Shown one piece after another: positions 1 to 12,037 of a DNA stretch of 64,000 nucleotides. The notes under the pieces are model-generated. The model was not told where the DNA came from. It saw only the letters and a program-made list of their open reading frames with translations, and searched no databases. A program made the translations under genes and the position numbers. Within the stretch, counting starts at the first letter, position 1, and each line of letters opens with the position of its first letter. Origin of the DNA: Adiantum capillus-veneris. Taxonomy: Eukaryota > Streptophyta > Polypodiopsida > Polypodiales > Pteridaceae. Location: contig CM043969.1 in assembly GCA_014529385.2 (NCBI GenBank), forward strand, positions 27,681,946 to 27,745,945, written 5' to 3'.

Positions 1-1079
1 GGTCGCTCGCAACCGGCTTGTTTGTGACCATGTTAACTGTGATTATGTACATATGTCAACAAGACCTTGTGATCACACAATTCTTCTCGTAATCACATAA
101 ATATTAAATCCCTAGTAGCAACTATACTGCTTGGGATCCTTTCCTCTTTGACTATGGCATAAGGATTGAGAGGATCCTTAAAAGGCCAAGAACCTTATGT
201 TTCCAAAAACATAGAAATAACAATATTCAACCCGATAAAAAAGGCCAGCAAGTTGAAAGGCCAACAAATTGATTGTCATGACGAACGCCAACAACTAGAA
301 AATCCAAAAAGTTGATAGAATGCTACTAAGTAGAAAACCCTGCATAAGGACATTATAGCTATGAATAGGAAAATAACGAAAACACATAAACATGTTGATA
401 ATAGAAGACATTAAAACTATATTTAGGTAGAGATTTCAATAATACCGTACTCTTTCTTTATGTTATTATAAGCAGTATCATGACTAATGCTTGCAGTGAG
501 GGTTGTACGAAAGCGAATGCCATACCAAAAGAACTACAAAACTTATGGTGACTCATGTAGGTACTTTATGTATGCTCACTTCTATAAATAGACAGCTTGT
601 CAATGTGCTACATGATGATATAAATTTTAATTGGTTAATGGCTTAACTTAAAGGTTTTTTTCAAGGAAGACTAAAAACAACACAAAACTCATGAAAACTT
701 TGAAGATGATAAATTTGTGCTAATTACCTCAAATAACTCCATTTTAATCAAGGCAATTTGAATCATAACTCATGGGAAATAGAAGGACAAGCTAAGAACT
801 TGGAAGAGGACATAATAAAGATCTATGAGCACATGTGCAGCACCATGAGGCCCCTTTGCAAAACACCTCGCCACAATATTTAGGACGTTGTAAAGACTTG
901 TAAGCAATTTAGGAGAAAATGGTACATAAGCGTGTTGGTGGGGGGGTATACAAAAAAAGTGAAATATAGAAGAAATTTTACGATGTTGACCTCATCATTG
1001 ACCCTATTATACTCAAAAATTCTAAAAACGACTATCCATACATATTATTTTCATATCTAGAGAGGGAAAAAACGACCCA
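1..1079. other. No recognisable gene
   Basis: AT-rich sequence without a coding frame I can support, without LTR ends, and without tandem structure until about 1080. Nothing is assigned. Confidence 0.5.
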
Positions 1080-2335
1080 AAAATTGCCTAAAACTAACTT
1101 GTGGCAACATGGATCAATTTAGCGGTGTTCAACATGCAAAGACAGAGAAAAAAGCCAAAGAAATGATCCAAAACCCCTTGAAATCAATCCATGGTGACAT
1201 GGATTAATTGGCAAAACGGATTTGTGGCAACGGGGATTGCTTTGGGTGAGTTCTAGCAATTGGGAGAAAATATCAAAAATTATACCCAAAAATCCCTTAA
1301 AATCAACTCATGGTGACACAGATTGATTTTGGGCGGTTCCAACACCTAGAGAGGGAGAAAAAATTCAAACTTAGACCCAAAATTCCCTAAAATTAATCCG
1401 TGGCATGATTGAGTTTGGGGGGCTCCAACACCTAGAGAGGGACAAAAAATGCAAAGCACAAATTAGATCCAAAATCCCCTAAAATCAATCTGTGGCGACC
1501 CGTATTAATCTTGGGGGTTCCAACACCTAGAGAGAGACAAAAACAAAACAAAGCACAAAATTAAACCCAAAAATCCCCTAAAATCAATCCGTGGAAACAC
1601 GGATTGTTATTGGGGGGTTCCAACACCCAAAGAGGGGGAAAAAATGCAAAGCACAAAATTAGACCAAAAAAATTGCCATGGATTGATTTTGGGGGGTTCA
1701 ATCTGAGGTGACACGAATTGATTTTGGGGTGTTCTGAGAGGGGGGAATGCAAAGCACAAAATTAGACCAAAAGTCCCATAAAATTAATTCGTGACGACAC
1801 AAATTGATTTTGGGGGGTTCCAACACCTATAGAGGGACAAAAAAGGAAAGCACAAAATTAGATTAAAAAAACTCTCAAAATCAATTCGTGGAGACACATT
1901 TTTTTTGGGGTGTTCCAACACTTAGAGAGGGATAAAAAATGCAAAGCATAAAATTAAACCCAAAAATCCCCTAAGATCAATCCATGGAGACATGGAGACA
2001 TGGATTGATTCTGAGGGGTTCCATTACCTAGAGAGGGACAAAAAAACAACACACAAAATTAAACCCAAAATTCTCTTGAAAGCAATCCACGGTAACACGG
2101 ATTGATTTTGGGGGTTCCAACACCTAGAGAGGGAGAAAAATAAATAAATCACCAAATCACACCCAAAAATCTCCGAAAATCAATTTGTGGTGACAGGATT
2201 GATTTTGGGGGGTTCCAACACCTAAAGAGGGAGAAAAAAAGCAAATCACAAAATTGACTCAAAAACCCCTTGAAATCAATATATGTGACACGGGTTGATT
2301 TGGGGCTTGTGATCATGGATTTATTTAATTGTTTT
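1080..2335. repeat. Degenerate minisatellite, about 100-bp unit with an internal palindrome
   Basis: The phrase GGTTCCAACACCTAGAGAGG recurs near 1340, 1420, 1516, 1616, 1816, 1911, 2017, 2112 and 2210, a spacing of about 80-105 bp (one copy near 1715 is decayed). The better units contain AAAATCAATCCGTG, a 4-base loop, then CACGGATTGATTTT, i.e. a 14-bp perfect hairpin flanked by C-runs and G-runs. About 11-12 copies of unequal quality are present. No coding frame is maintained across units; the short reverse ORF inside the array is a by-product of the repeat. Confidence 0.8.
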
Positions 2336-2650
2336 CTGGGGTGATGCTTTTGTACTTTCTACCGCTTCGCGTGTTAGGACCCCCTCAAATCAATTTGTGA
2401 GGTCAAAACTAATGAAAATTCTTCTATATTTCATAGTTTTCAATGTTTCATTTTTTGGATAAGAGCATCTACTAATGCATTGTAACATTACGTTGGGTTT
2501 TTAAGCCCATTAATGGTGGGAACATGTCCTATGGCATACATATACACTCAGTTCTAAGCCACGGCTTATGTGGGGTTTTGCATGGTGTCTGTAGTTACTT
2601 AAAGTGCACATATATGTAAAAGCTTCAAATCTTATTCAAGCAATAGCATG

Positions 2651-2652
<2 letters not shown>

Positions 2653-2708
<56 letters not shown>
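2653..2708. repeat. (TC)n microsatellite
   Basis: Uninterrupted TC dinucleotide tract of about 56 bp. Confidence 0.97.
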
Positions 2709-2711
<3 letters not shown>

Positions 2712-2800
2712 TTCTACATTTTATACATGCTCAAGTTTCCATGCATCCGCCAAGGTGGCACCCTCTATAGTCTTTTCCCCTTCAAGTGGTATCAAAGCCC
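2709..2800 (+). other. Possible end of a Copia-type LTR with tRNA-Met primer-binding site
   Basis: At 2787-2800 the sequence TGGTATCAAAGCCC matches the plant retroelement primer site complementary to initiator tRNA-Met (usual form TGGTATCAGAGC), preceded by TTCAAG as in many Copia elements. No gag frame follows, and no upstream LTR start could be fixed (the LTR could begin near 2490). Probably a relic; the call rests on the primer-site match alone. Confidence 0.35.
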
Positions 2801-4250
2801 ACGTGGGACATATCAAAACATAGTAGAAACTCTGAGGCGTGTTTATTGGCATGGCATGTTTAAACACTGCCACAAAGCTTGACATTAGTAAGGAGGAATC
2901 TGCAACAACAAAGGTCCAATTCCACACTTTACAAAACATTGCTAGTCTTGGTGGTCTTCTTGGCACGGTATTCTGCAAACTACATCTCAAAAAGTTGTCA
3001 TGTGGTACTCTTTTTCTGCAGATCATTCTAAAACATTGCTGGATGTAGTACCCAAAAGCTCAAAGCTTTCAATGGTGCAGTGGACATTCTGGAACACTTT
3101 GCAACATAGCCAGCAAGTAGATTTTTTAGAACACTACCAATGGTGATAATAATCTCTTCAAGCGTTCCAAAACAGTGTTGGTTGTGGTACTTGGAAACGA
3201 TGCTAAAATAGCTTAAGTTGGTGAAGGCAGGGTGCTTCCCAAGCTTGTCTAAGCATCTCCAAATCTATTATAAATCAAGATAGTTCGTGACAAGCCTATA
3301 AGGCACATCATCTCAAGATGCTTATGCATACCACCTCAATTACCTACTATGGCATATCAAAACTTGGTTGTGACATGGATGCATAGTAGGATTTGAGGAT
3401 CCAAATATCCGCCAAGACTTCACACATTGGAAAAAAAAAACATACCATATATGTTGTTTTGGAAATTTGTTGGTTTACATATGAGTTGTTCTCAAGGCAC
3501 ATGAAGAAGAGGAGATTGTGGAGCCATGATGTTCTATGTGAAGCACCGATTGTCATGCACAAAGACTTGCTTCAAACATGGTATAAAACTTCAACATTTG
3601 TTTTTTCTTGTTCATTGTCATTGATATATGTTTTTTTTTGGTTGTCAACACAATCATATATTTTTTGTCGAAGCTTTGTTTAAGCTTATCAATTGTCAAT
3701 TAGTACCATGTCAAAATTGTAGGGGTAATTAAAATTTCTACAAAACAAAAGTGGTAAGACCTCTTGTTGTAAACCACTTGTCATGAGGTTATTGGGTAAA
3801 CATAAACCCAAGGTTTGGAAGTAAACCAAAAACTCCATATGATAGGAGCTACTTTTGACCTTCATCCTATGTGTTTGAGGGGTGTCATTGTCGTAGCACC
3901 GGTGTATGGGTATACCAAAACCCTTGGTTGTGAGAGAACCTAAAACTAATGTTTTCTGAGTATACCAAGGGCATGCAGGCATGGCCATGCAGGCCATGCC
4001 TCAACAATGATCACTTATGTGGCCTCAATGATGATCACCACTGTGGCCGATAACAAGATGTACCAAGCTCGACCAAATGTAGGCATGGCTCGCATGGTGA
4101 CATAATTGCCTACAATCAGAAAGCTACAGACGTTTGATGCACAGGAATTGACATGTGACTCTCATACCCCGCTAGCTCTCACCATCTTCGAAGTGACGGG
4201 AGCAAAGTGAACCCCGAACCCCGACGGCCTCTTTTGAGTTAAAAATTTAT
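2801..4250. other. No recognisable gene
   Basis: Short open frames exist on both strands but none shows family motifs, codon-level conservation cues or splice context that I can support. No LTR or TIR pair was recognised. Confidence 0.45.
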
Positions 4251-4800
4251 CTGCTCTGTGTGAAGTATATCGTACACTGGATGTAAATTAAGTAAAGTGG
4301 TTAGTGATTACTTGCGTTGTGTAGAGGAAACTCACACATGAAAGTGATTTAAGATAGTTGAAATTAGGAGTTATTTTCTTTGTAATGAACTATATTCACA
4401 CTAAGAAGTAAGTTAAGTTAGATAGTTAAAGTTAGGAGTTACTTCTTTTGTGTTGAACTATATTCACACTTAGAACTAACTTAGGTTAGATTTATTTAAT
4501 GATTGTCTGCCATGTGTAGAGTAATACTCACACTACAGACAATTTAGGTAGATCAAATAATAATCTCTTGCTTTGTGTAGAGGTATTCTCACACCTAAAA
4601 GAGATTTAAATAAGTAGTAAATTTTGATTGCTTGCCATGTGTGGAGTTACACTCACACTTGGAGGTAATCTAGGTAGGTTTTTTAAAGATATCTTGCTTT
4701 GTGTAGAGTTTACTCACAATTGGAAGTTATTGAAATAGATTAAGTGATTTATTTATCATGATTCAGGTATAGAGTGAAAGCTCACACTTGAAAAAAAAAT
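4251..4800. repeat. About nine tandem copies of a ~60-bp unit upstream of the hAT gene
   Basis: Units share the core CTTGCTTTGTGTAGAG, a few bases, then ACTCACACTTGGAAGT and a TTTAGGTAGAT-like tail; copies start near 4251, 4311, 4375, 4435, 4500, 4560, 4625, 4685 and 4740. GTGTAGAGT facing ACTCACAC makes each unit an imperfect palindrome. The array ends about 120 bp before the hAT-type coding region, so it could be the subterminal (transposase-binding) repeat block of that hAT element, but I did not find the hAT terminal inverted repeats. Confidence 0.75.
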
Positions 4801-4920
4801 TATTTTTGGTATTTTTAATTTAAAGAGATTAAAAATTTATGTTTTTTTTAAAACGTTGCCGAATAAAGTAATGTAAATTTTATGAGAGTTCGATTTTAGA
4901 TGTGTATTTAGTAATTAGTT

Positions 4921-6641
4921 TTGTTTGAGTTTGCAGATCTTAAGAAGATAGTGAAAGGATATGAGTGGAACTACGTAGATGAATTGGTCATTGGAAAGAC
5001 TACATCAAAGTTGAGGTGTAAGACCCGTGGCCATAATCTCAGCAAAAATGCTTACAGAATAAAAGATTTGTGCTTGAAATTCCTGGAAATGTGGCAGCTT
5101 GCAAAACCCCCCCAAGAGGTATTGAAGAAAACTTTCCTGAGTGGGTGCTCAGGACAAAGAGAGCACAGCTTGCGGGGGAAAAAAAACGGAGGTCCCAAAA
5201 TGATGGCTCCATCTATGTCTAGGGACGTGGAGATGACACTCGAGAATGATCAAAACCCTCCCTCCACCCTTGCTCAAGGTCAAGAAGGGTATCATTCATC
5301 CTTTGTTGGGGCTTGTAGCTCTAATCGTACCGCAATCTTTGCTAACATAACCAAAGTGAAGCATGGACTAGAGGAGAACCTTCACCAAGTGGTTCTACTT
5401 TGCATCATGCATTTGATAAACAATGGTTTCTTCAACTCCAACTTAAGTGGACGCAAGCATCTGTTGCATGTGGAATTCCTTTTAACGTCATTCGAAATCC
5501 TATCTTCAAAGATGCTTTAATGAGCACAAAGAAGAAGGGAAAGAGAATAATAAGATGCATACATAGTATTTAGATAAAAGGAAACCTATATCAGAGAATA
5601 TCTTAAAGCGCACAACTCTTAATTATGTGCCACAGTATGGATGTAAAATCACTCTAGATGGTTGGAAAAATTGTCAAAAAAAACCATTGATTAATGTGAT
5701 GTTCATTTGTCGAAGAGATTTCATCTTTCTTGTAGCGATTGACACATCCCTCAAAGAGAAAACTAGTGGATATCTTGTTGGTGTATATGAGCATTCAGTA
5801 AGAAGAGCAAGGGGACCTAAAAATGTGACAAACATTGTCACAGATAATTCATCTAACTACAAAGCAGTTGGAAAATCAATTGAAACAAAGTATCCAGAGA
5901 TTACATGGGTTCCATGTGCTGCTCACACTTTAAATCTACTCTTAAAGGACTTGGAAAAGCTCCTCCTATTAAGAAAACTCTTCTAGATGCAAACCACTTG
6001 GTGAAAAGAGAGTATTCATTTTCTTACGCTTTATTTAGAAAAAAGTTTCCAACAAAAAATTTATAGATTTTCTGTGTGATCCGCTTTGCGATAGCATATT
6101 ACGTTCTCTCTACACTACAGCAGGTTAAAGCAACCCTTGTGGAAACAGTGGTAGATAGAAGATGGGACATTTGGCTTGATAAATATCCCAAGTATGAACC
6201 GCTGCTTCCAAATGCTATTACCTTGTAAGCTCTCTTGTTTTTTGGAGAAATGTAGACAAAATTGTTAGTCATAGAACCCTTCACTCATCTGATACAATTA
6301 GTGGACAAAGAAGTCTCTATCTTTGCACGGGTTTACTATTACATGCATAAAGCCTCGCACCAGTTAAAAGATATACATATTATGCTAGAAAAGATAAATC
6401 CATGATGATGAAATTTGTCAAAAGATGACAGGAGCAGCTACATACTCCTTTACATGGAGCAGGGTTCGCGTCTTGGATCCCAAGTTCCAAATGCATGATC
6501 AATATTGAAACAATGAAGTGATCAGTGATTTCAAAAAAGTGTGTGCCCAACTATTAGGCAATGTGGATTGACCGGTGGTATACACATAAAAGACAACATA
6601 TACTAGCAGAGAAGGAATGTTTGGGGATCTGTGGCATATAG
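4921..6641 (+). pseudogene. hAT-family transposase, 5' half (BED finger-like + DUF659), interrupted
   Basis: The first frame (4921-5520) starts with a degenerate BED-finger-like region: W-x-YV, a lone Cys and YRIK-type residues, with second Cys and final His lost. The frame from 5627 to 5986 carries the DUF659 signature: DGW, then VTDNSSNY, then PCAAHTLNL. A later frame near 6430-6500 encodes LHTPLHGAGFA and, after a one-base shift, LDPKFQMHDQY, a conserved hAT block that contributes to the catalytic fold. Several frameshifts and stops show it is dead. The frame stops at 6638-6641, exactly where the 11,958-bp element begins, and resumes at 18600: the codons on each side join in phase (HI then DAI). 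hAT transposases cut and paste DNA in the nucleus. Confidence 0.85.
6638..6641. other. Target-site duplication ATAG, left copy
   Basis: ATAG directly precedes the left terminal inverted repeat and is repeated at 18600-18603 directly after the right one. Removing the insert plus one copy restores the hAT reading phase, which independently supports these boundaries. Confidence 0.85.
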
Positions 6642-6663
6642 GGGTGAAAGCATGTATAGGTGG
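6642..6663 (+). repeat. Left terminal inverted repeat of the 11,958-bp element
   Basis: 22 bp starting GGGTGAAAGCATG and ending TAGGTGG; perfect inverted match to 18578-18599. Similarity ends abruptly inside (CCTGG versus ACCGC). Confidence 0.9.
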
Positions 6664-8199
6664 CCTGGAAAGTAATGTCAAGGAAATTGCTTTTTTGCGC
6701 TTAAAAGTGGGTGTTTTAAAAGTGCTTCAAATCTCAAAAAGAATATCACTCTCCTAAGGGACGTCAATTAAGTCTCCTAACGTACCGAAATCCTTTGAAA
6801 GTACTGCAACAATGGAGAACAGTGAAGAACTATCTATCAGCTCAGTGTCATTGAGTAGAGAAGCTCAACTTCAGCACAGAAAATTAATGAGGGAATATTG
6901 GGATGCTCAGAAACGAAAGCAATATAAGGCAACGGTCAACAACCTTGTGACGGAAAGCAATACGGGGGGGGATGGATGAAAGAAAGAAACGAAGGATATT
7001 CCAATATATGGTACAACACTTTGATACATTAACCGTGGGAATGGGTGCAAGTGGTAGTAAGGAAATCTTTGATGAACTTCTTCAACATCCTTCCTTCCTT
7101 ACTATGCAAAATAAATCCAAAGAGTTGGAAGCAATTATGCTAAGAAACATCCGCAACACTTTGAATCATGTGAAGGTCCCAAGATCTTCAGACGCGTTTT
7201 TTGTGAAGAAATCAGCAATCTGGATGTTGGTGAATGGTGGAAGCAAGGAGCAAAACACTGACATGAGCATACCGCAAGCTGCCAAGCTTATGGGGATCCA
7301 CAAAAGAAACTTATATTCAGCCAAACATCACTTAATAGTGTCAAGTGAATCCGATGGTTCGTTCCCTGTATCTGCGTGTCATAGAGATGATGCACGGAGA
7401 ACTCACATCACTCAAACTGTTAAGGACATAGTCTTTCAATTTTGGACGGATGAGACGAGGGTGTCCCCCAACAAGAAAGATGTTTACAGTAAGAGACTAG
7501 CTAGATGTTCATATGTAAAGCATCCAATCCACCTTCTTGAGGAGCCTCAGGTAAATTGATATATTTTTTTAGCACTTTTTATTGGTGCTACAACTCATTA
7601 CTGCCACAACATTATGTTTCTATACTTCTTTTTATTAGTGCTAAAGCTTGTTTTGGTATTTTGCACCACTTTCTAGTGGTGTTGCAACATTAAAAAGTGG
7701 TGAAACATTACTATACTGGTCTCTAATTGTATCTAAACCACTTCTAAAATTTGATCAATAGTTCTAAATGTTTTTGAAGCACTTTTACTTGTGTTTCCAC
7801 GCCACTTTTTAATGTGTTTGAACCAGTTTTTGACGTTTTGCAGCAGGTTTTAATGTTTAAGAAACAATTTTTACTAGAAATGCACCAACGCTGCACCGTA
7901 AACCCTACAAAGTGGTGTTCACCAACTAAAAAGTCTTGTTTACCCAATGCTAACAGACGTGTTTTACAAACTCGTAGGGGTGTTACAGGTGCAAACGTTT
8001 TTGGTGGTGCAGCTCACTTTTTCCAAGTGATGTAGCAGCTTTTAGTCATGGTGCAACAGTTATAGTAGTGCCATAGACTTTTTACTGCTGCTGCACGAAT
8101 GGTGCCCACCACCTTATGATGGTAACCAAAACCATATTAGTGGAGTTTGAACACATTTTGTTAGTAAACACTTACAAGTGCTGTCACACCACAATGAAG

Positions 8200-9130
8200 C
8201 GGTGCACACAACACTTACACGTATAAAAACCACTTTCACGTGGTGTCTGACCGCATTCAAGTGGTGAGAAGCCACTTTCATGTGCTAAGTCACTACATCA
8301 GTCCATCACTCCATGCAAGTGGTGAGGCACCACTCCCAAGTGGTGTGACACCACTTTCAAGTAGTAACTAAAACCTTGTCATTGAAATCAAGCGGAAAGT
8401 TCCCGCTTTCAAGTGGCCAGACACCGCATTCAAGTGACCAAAAAACGCGTTAAAGTGGTGACTGCCCACTTTGAACTAGTTTCTCACCACTCTCAAGTGG
8501 TCATCAAGTGGTGAGACACCACTTTCACATGCAAAGTCACTACGTTAGTCATCACTCCATGCAAGTGGTGAGACACCACTCCCAAGTGGTGAGACACCAC
8601 TTTCAAGTGGCCAAACACCGCATTCCAATGACCAGAATCCGCGTTCAAGTGGTGACTGCCCACTTTGAACTAGTTGCTCACCATTATCAAGTGGTCATCA
8701 AGTGGTGAGATACCACTTTCAAGTGGTAGCTTAAACCTTGTCACTGTAATCAAGCGGCAAGCTCCCGCTTTCAAGTGGCCAGACACTGCATTCAAGTGAC
8801 CAGAATCAGCGTTCAAGTGGTTACTACCCACTTTGAAGTAGTTTTGCTCACTAATTTCAAGTAGTCGTCAAGTGGTGAGACACCACTTTCATGTGCTAAG
8901 TCACTACGTCAGTCATCACTCCATGCAAGTGATGAGGCACCACTCCCAAGTGGCGAGACACCACTTTCAAGTGGTAGCTAAAACCTTGTCACTGCAATGA
9001 AGTGGCAAGTTCCCGCTTTCAAGTGGCTAGAAACTGCATTCAAGTGACCAAAATCCGCGTTCAAGTGGTGACTGCCCACTTTGAGCTAGTTGCTCACCAC
9101 TCTCAAGTGGTCATCAAGCACTTTTCACAA
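8200..9130. repeat. Array of CCACTTTCAAGTGG-type palindromes in a higher-order repeat
   Basis: The basic element is CAAGTGGTGAGACACCACTT and its variants every 20-25 bp. A longer unit of roughly 170-245 bp recurs: the landmark GTTCAAGTGGTGACTGCCCA and its variants appear near 8449, 8643, 8813 and 9058. Because the core is self-complementary, the array can fold extensively in DNA or RNA. The same core recurs more sparsely at 7560-8200, 9650-10200, 12240-12440 and 16280-17340, always inside the same transposon. Confidence 0.85.
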
Positions 9131-9245
9131 GAGCTCCTCCACTTCCAAGTTGTGCTGGACCACTATCTAGTTCTGATGCTCGTCTGTCGCCTAGTATTTT
9201 GTCCCTCCCAGCTACTTTTTAAGTGCTAGATTTTAATTGGTGACT

Positions 9246-9653
9246 GGCATTAGGCAAAATTTGGACTCACAAAGGGGCCCTTTAAGGAGTTTGACTTTAC
9301 CTCTCTCTACCAAAACGGGCACATGGATAAATTTTTGCAAACAAACTCCAAAGTTGACGGAGGTTTGATAGCTAGAATGTCCTCTTCAAGCTCTATCTAC
9401 TGATATATAGCACTAATGTGACAACTCTATCGGAATCTAAGCGAATCAAAAAAAGAATCTTCTAAGATATGAGGAATCTCATGGCGTGCTATATATCAGT
9501 AGATATAGCTTGAAGAGAACATTCTAACTGTGAAACCTCCGCCAACTTTGGAGTTTGTTTGCAAAAATTTATCCACGCACCTGTTTTGGTAGCGAGAGGT
9601 AAAGTCAAACTCCTTAAAGGGCCCCTTTGTGAGTCCAAATTTTGCCTAATGCC
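9246..9653. repeat. 408-bp foldback (inverted repeat) inside the transposase intron
   Basis: The left arm begins GGCATTAGGCAAAATTTGG and the right arm ends with its complement, CCAAATTTTGCCTAATGCC; arms of about 175 bp are nearly complementary, including TGATATATAGCA facing TGCTATATATCA near the centre. The centre is a loop of roughly 50 bp. It looks like a foldback MITE or a hairpin-RNA source. Sequences at about 9061-9230 and 9650-9810 flank it as diverged direct copies. Confidence 0.85.
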
Positions 9654-12037
9654 ACTTTGAACTAGTCGCTCACCACTCTAAAGCGGTCATCATCAAACAC
9701 TTTTCACAAGATCTCCTCCACTTTCAAGTTGTGTTGGACTAATATGTAGTGCTAATGCTGGTCTATCGCCTAGTATTTTGTCCCTCCCAGCTACTTTTTA
9801 AGTGCTAGTTCTGAACTTCCCCAGAACTTTCATGTCCTTACTCACCACTTTTTAATCGTTGCCCACCATATTCAAGCAGTGCACACCATTTTTTATTGGC
9901 AGTTCATCACCGTCAAGTGGTTTGAATTCACTTTTAAGTCGTGTCAAACCACTTTTTAGTTACACTGAATGCGGTTTCTCACCACTATTAAGTTGTCCTC
10001 ACACAACCTCTTAATATTCTACCTTTTTGTATGGTTACTAGTTTCTACACTAATTTGTATTTGTGATGCATTATTTTCACAGGTAAAACAATACTACTGA
10101 ATGTATCATTACTAGTTTTTAGTGGTGCACACCGGTTTTTAGTGATATAGAATCACTTTTTAATGTTTTGAAACAATTTAACCAGTTTTGAATGCTAAGT
10201 TTATTTTTAACATTTGTATACATGTATATTGCAGGTGGAGCTTTATTTAAGATTCAAGACAAAGTATGCAGATATTCAGATTTTGCAACGTTGCTTCGAG
10301 TCTATGAAACCATTCTTTGTCCAAAAATTGAGGGATCGCTACACCTACTATTGTATTGTGGATGTACAAATGATTTTCCTTAAAGAGGCAGTAAATCACA
10401 TGCGGACTCGAAGTTTTGATCTTCATGGTTCTTGTTGCATGTGCAGATGCCCTATATGCCTTCATCATGATGAAGTTGTCAACCATGGATGTCTTGCATA
10501 CAAAAATGCAAGTATGAGTACCACTTCACTGTTGGAGTCTATACTCTGCCCTATACTTGCAGAACATAGTTTCCATAGCTACCAATGCTTAATGGGAACA
10601 TGCAATGCATGCGGTGTAGGTAATATTCAGATCTGTCCAAGAGAAGAAGCTGAGCAAAGTAAGCAAGTATCTGTGAAGTTTTTTGAAAACATAGTGGGTG
10701 CTAATGGATTAAACAATGAAGCTAGAAAGAGCACTGTGAAAGACATTGTCGACAAGAAAATGCTACCTAGAGAAGTTTTGCGAGTGTACCAAGACCACTT
10801 ATTTAGGTGGAAAGTACAACAGTTCAAGGACTGCATTTCTTTGTTTCTAGATGATGTGGTTGTCTCCGTCGTTGACTTTGCAGAGAACTACTCCTTCAAG
10901 GAGCAAAATGAGATCCAGTCAATGCATTGGTACACTAAGCAGGTCACTATCTTTGTCCTTATTACTTATTTCCGCATCGCATCAGGTGCAATAAAGAAAA
11001 CCATGCACTTTTTTGTCTTAGATGATAAACAAAATGACACCTTATTTGTGCAGCATGCTTTTCTCTTACATGCTCAATGGTTGAGAGATCAAGGGATAAG
11101 CTTTAAAAAACATTGGGTTTGGTCAGATGGCGCAGCTTCACAATTTAAAGCAAAGCGACCGTTTTACTTTGTTGCTAGATATTGGAGCCTTACTGGCATG
11201 GGAATGAATTGGAATTTTTTTTGCTCAGGACCTGGAACGGGGGAACATGATGGGGCTGGGGCTGTCATTAAAAGGGATCTAACTCATGAGCAATTGAAGC
11301 AAAATAGCGTGTGGTTGACTTGTGCAGTTGAAGTTGTCTCTTTTTTGAGAATGCATCTCAGTACTGGAGCAACTGCTATGTATGACAAGCAAAAGAGGGA
11401 GGTCAATAGGGTGTTCTGGGAGGTCAAGCTAGGCGATGTTTAGCGATCCCATCAATGGAACTGCAAACCATTGAAGGGCTCAAGAGCAATGCACTGTGTG
11501 CATGGGTATTCTGAGAACAACACTTGTGCATTGCGATCAAAACGGTTGTCATGCTTTTGTTTTCCTTGCAGGCTTGGCCATTGGAGAAGGTGTATGAAAA
11601 GATCACATGTGGAGACGTGGCAATATCACACTTTGGAGCCACTTGCTAATGATTCCCAATCATACGGAGAATCAGACGATGAGGAGTTCCATGGTGCCAC
11701 TTATGCAGGTCATTATGACTCCTTAAGCGATGCTCTCACACCTGGAGAAAATTTTGCTGTCACTTCTGAAGAGAAAAATGAGGAGGCTACTGACTTCTAC
11801 ATTTTGAAGTGTGTAGTAACTAAGGGCCTAACAACTAACGAGCAAATTGATGCATGGGGAAACAAGATAGAGAAGCATACTTATATGGTCACAGGCCATT
11901 GGTATAAATCCCTACAAGCAAACTTGTATGAGCTGTGGGATAACAAGCCAGTAGTTTTCATATATTCCCAGTTGATAAGGGCAATAAAGTTCCCTATTGA
12001 GCCTGTAGTGCTCTATGGCATAGGAGAAGTGTTCTAA

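Larger units (their letters stand above)
7551..10234 (+). other. 2.7-kb intron of the transposase gene, filled with palindromic repeats
   Basis: Starts GTAAAT after CAG and ends ATTGCAG. Contains the CCACTTT/AAGTGG arrays, a 408-bp foldback and a flanking direct duplication; no coding frame with recognisable motifs. Confidence 0.7.
6812..12037 (+). pseudogene. DDE-type transposase, two exons, one internal TAG and one G-run shift
   Basis: Exon 1 runs from an ATG at 6812 to 7550 (CAG|GTAAAT donor); exon 2 from 10235 (ATATTGCAG acceptor) to TAA at 12037. The junction is phase 0 on both sides. A run of eight G at 6964-6971 breaks exon 1: seven G would join the first ~53 residues to the long frame at 6972. 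TAG at 11441-11443 sits in an otherwise open exon 2. Exon 1 has a helix-turn-helix-like stretch (PQAAKLMGIHKRNL). Exon 2 has a Cys-rich block (CCMCRCPIC, later CNACG), then the likely catalytic residues: D in VDFAENYS (10874), D in SDGAASQFK (11126), and E or D in GEHDGAG (11243 or 11249), followed by LSCFCFPC. The order matches uncharacterised animal transposase-like proteins (ADFAENYS ... SDGAASQYK ... CDG). Expected length about 845 residues. It should act on the element's TIRs in the nucleus. Confidence 0.7.

Noticed and set aside
2604-3048. Short overlapping ORFs after the TC tract
   Set aside because: They include microsatellite translation and show no gag motif despite the primer-site-like sequence.
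7560-9130. CRISPR-like array of short palindromic repeats
   Set aside because: Spacing is irregular, spacers are themselves repeat derivatives, and the context is a eukaryotic intron.
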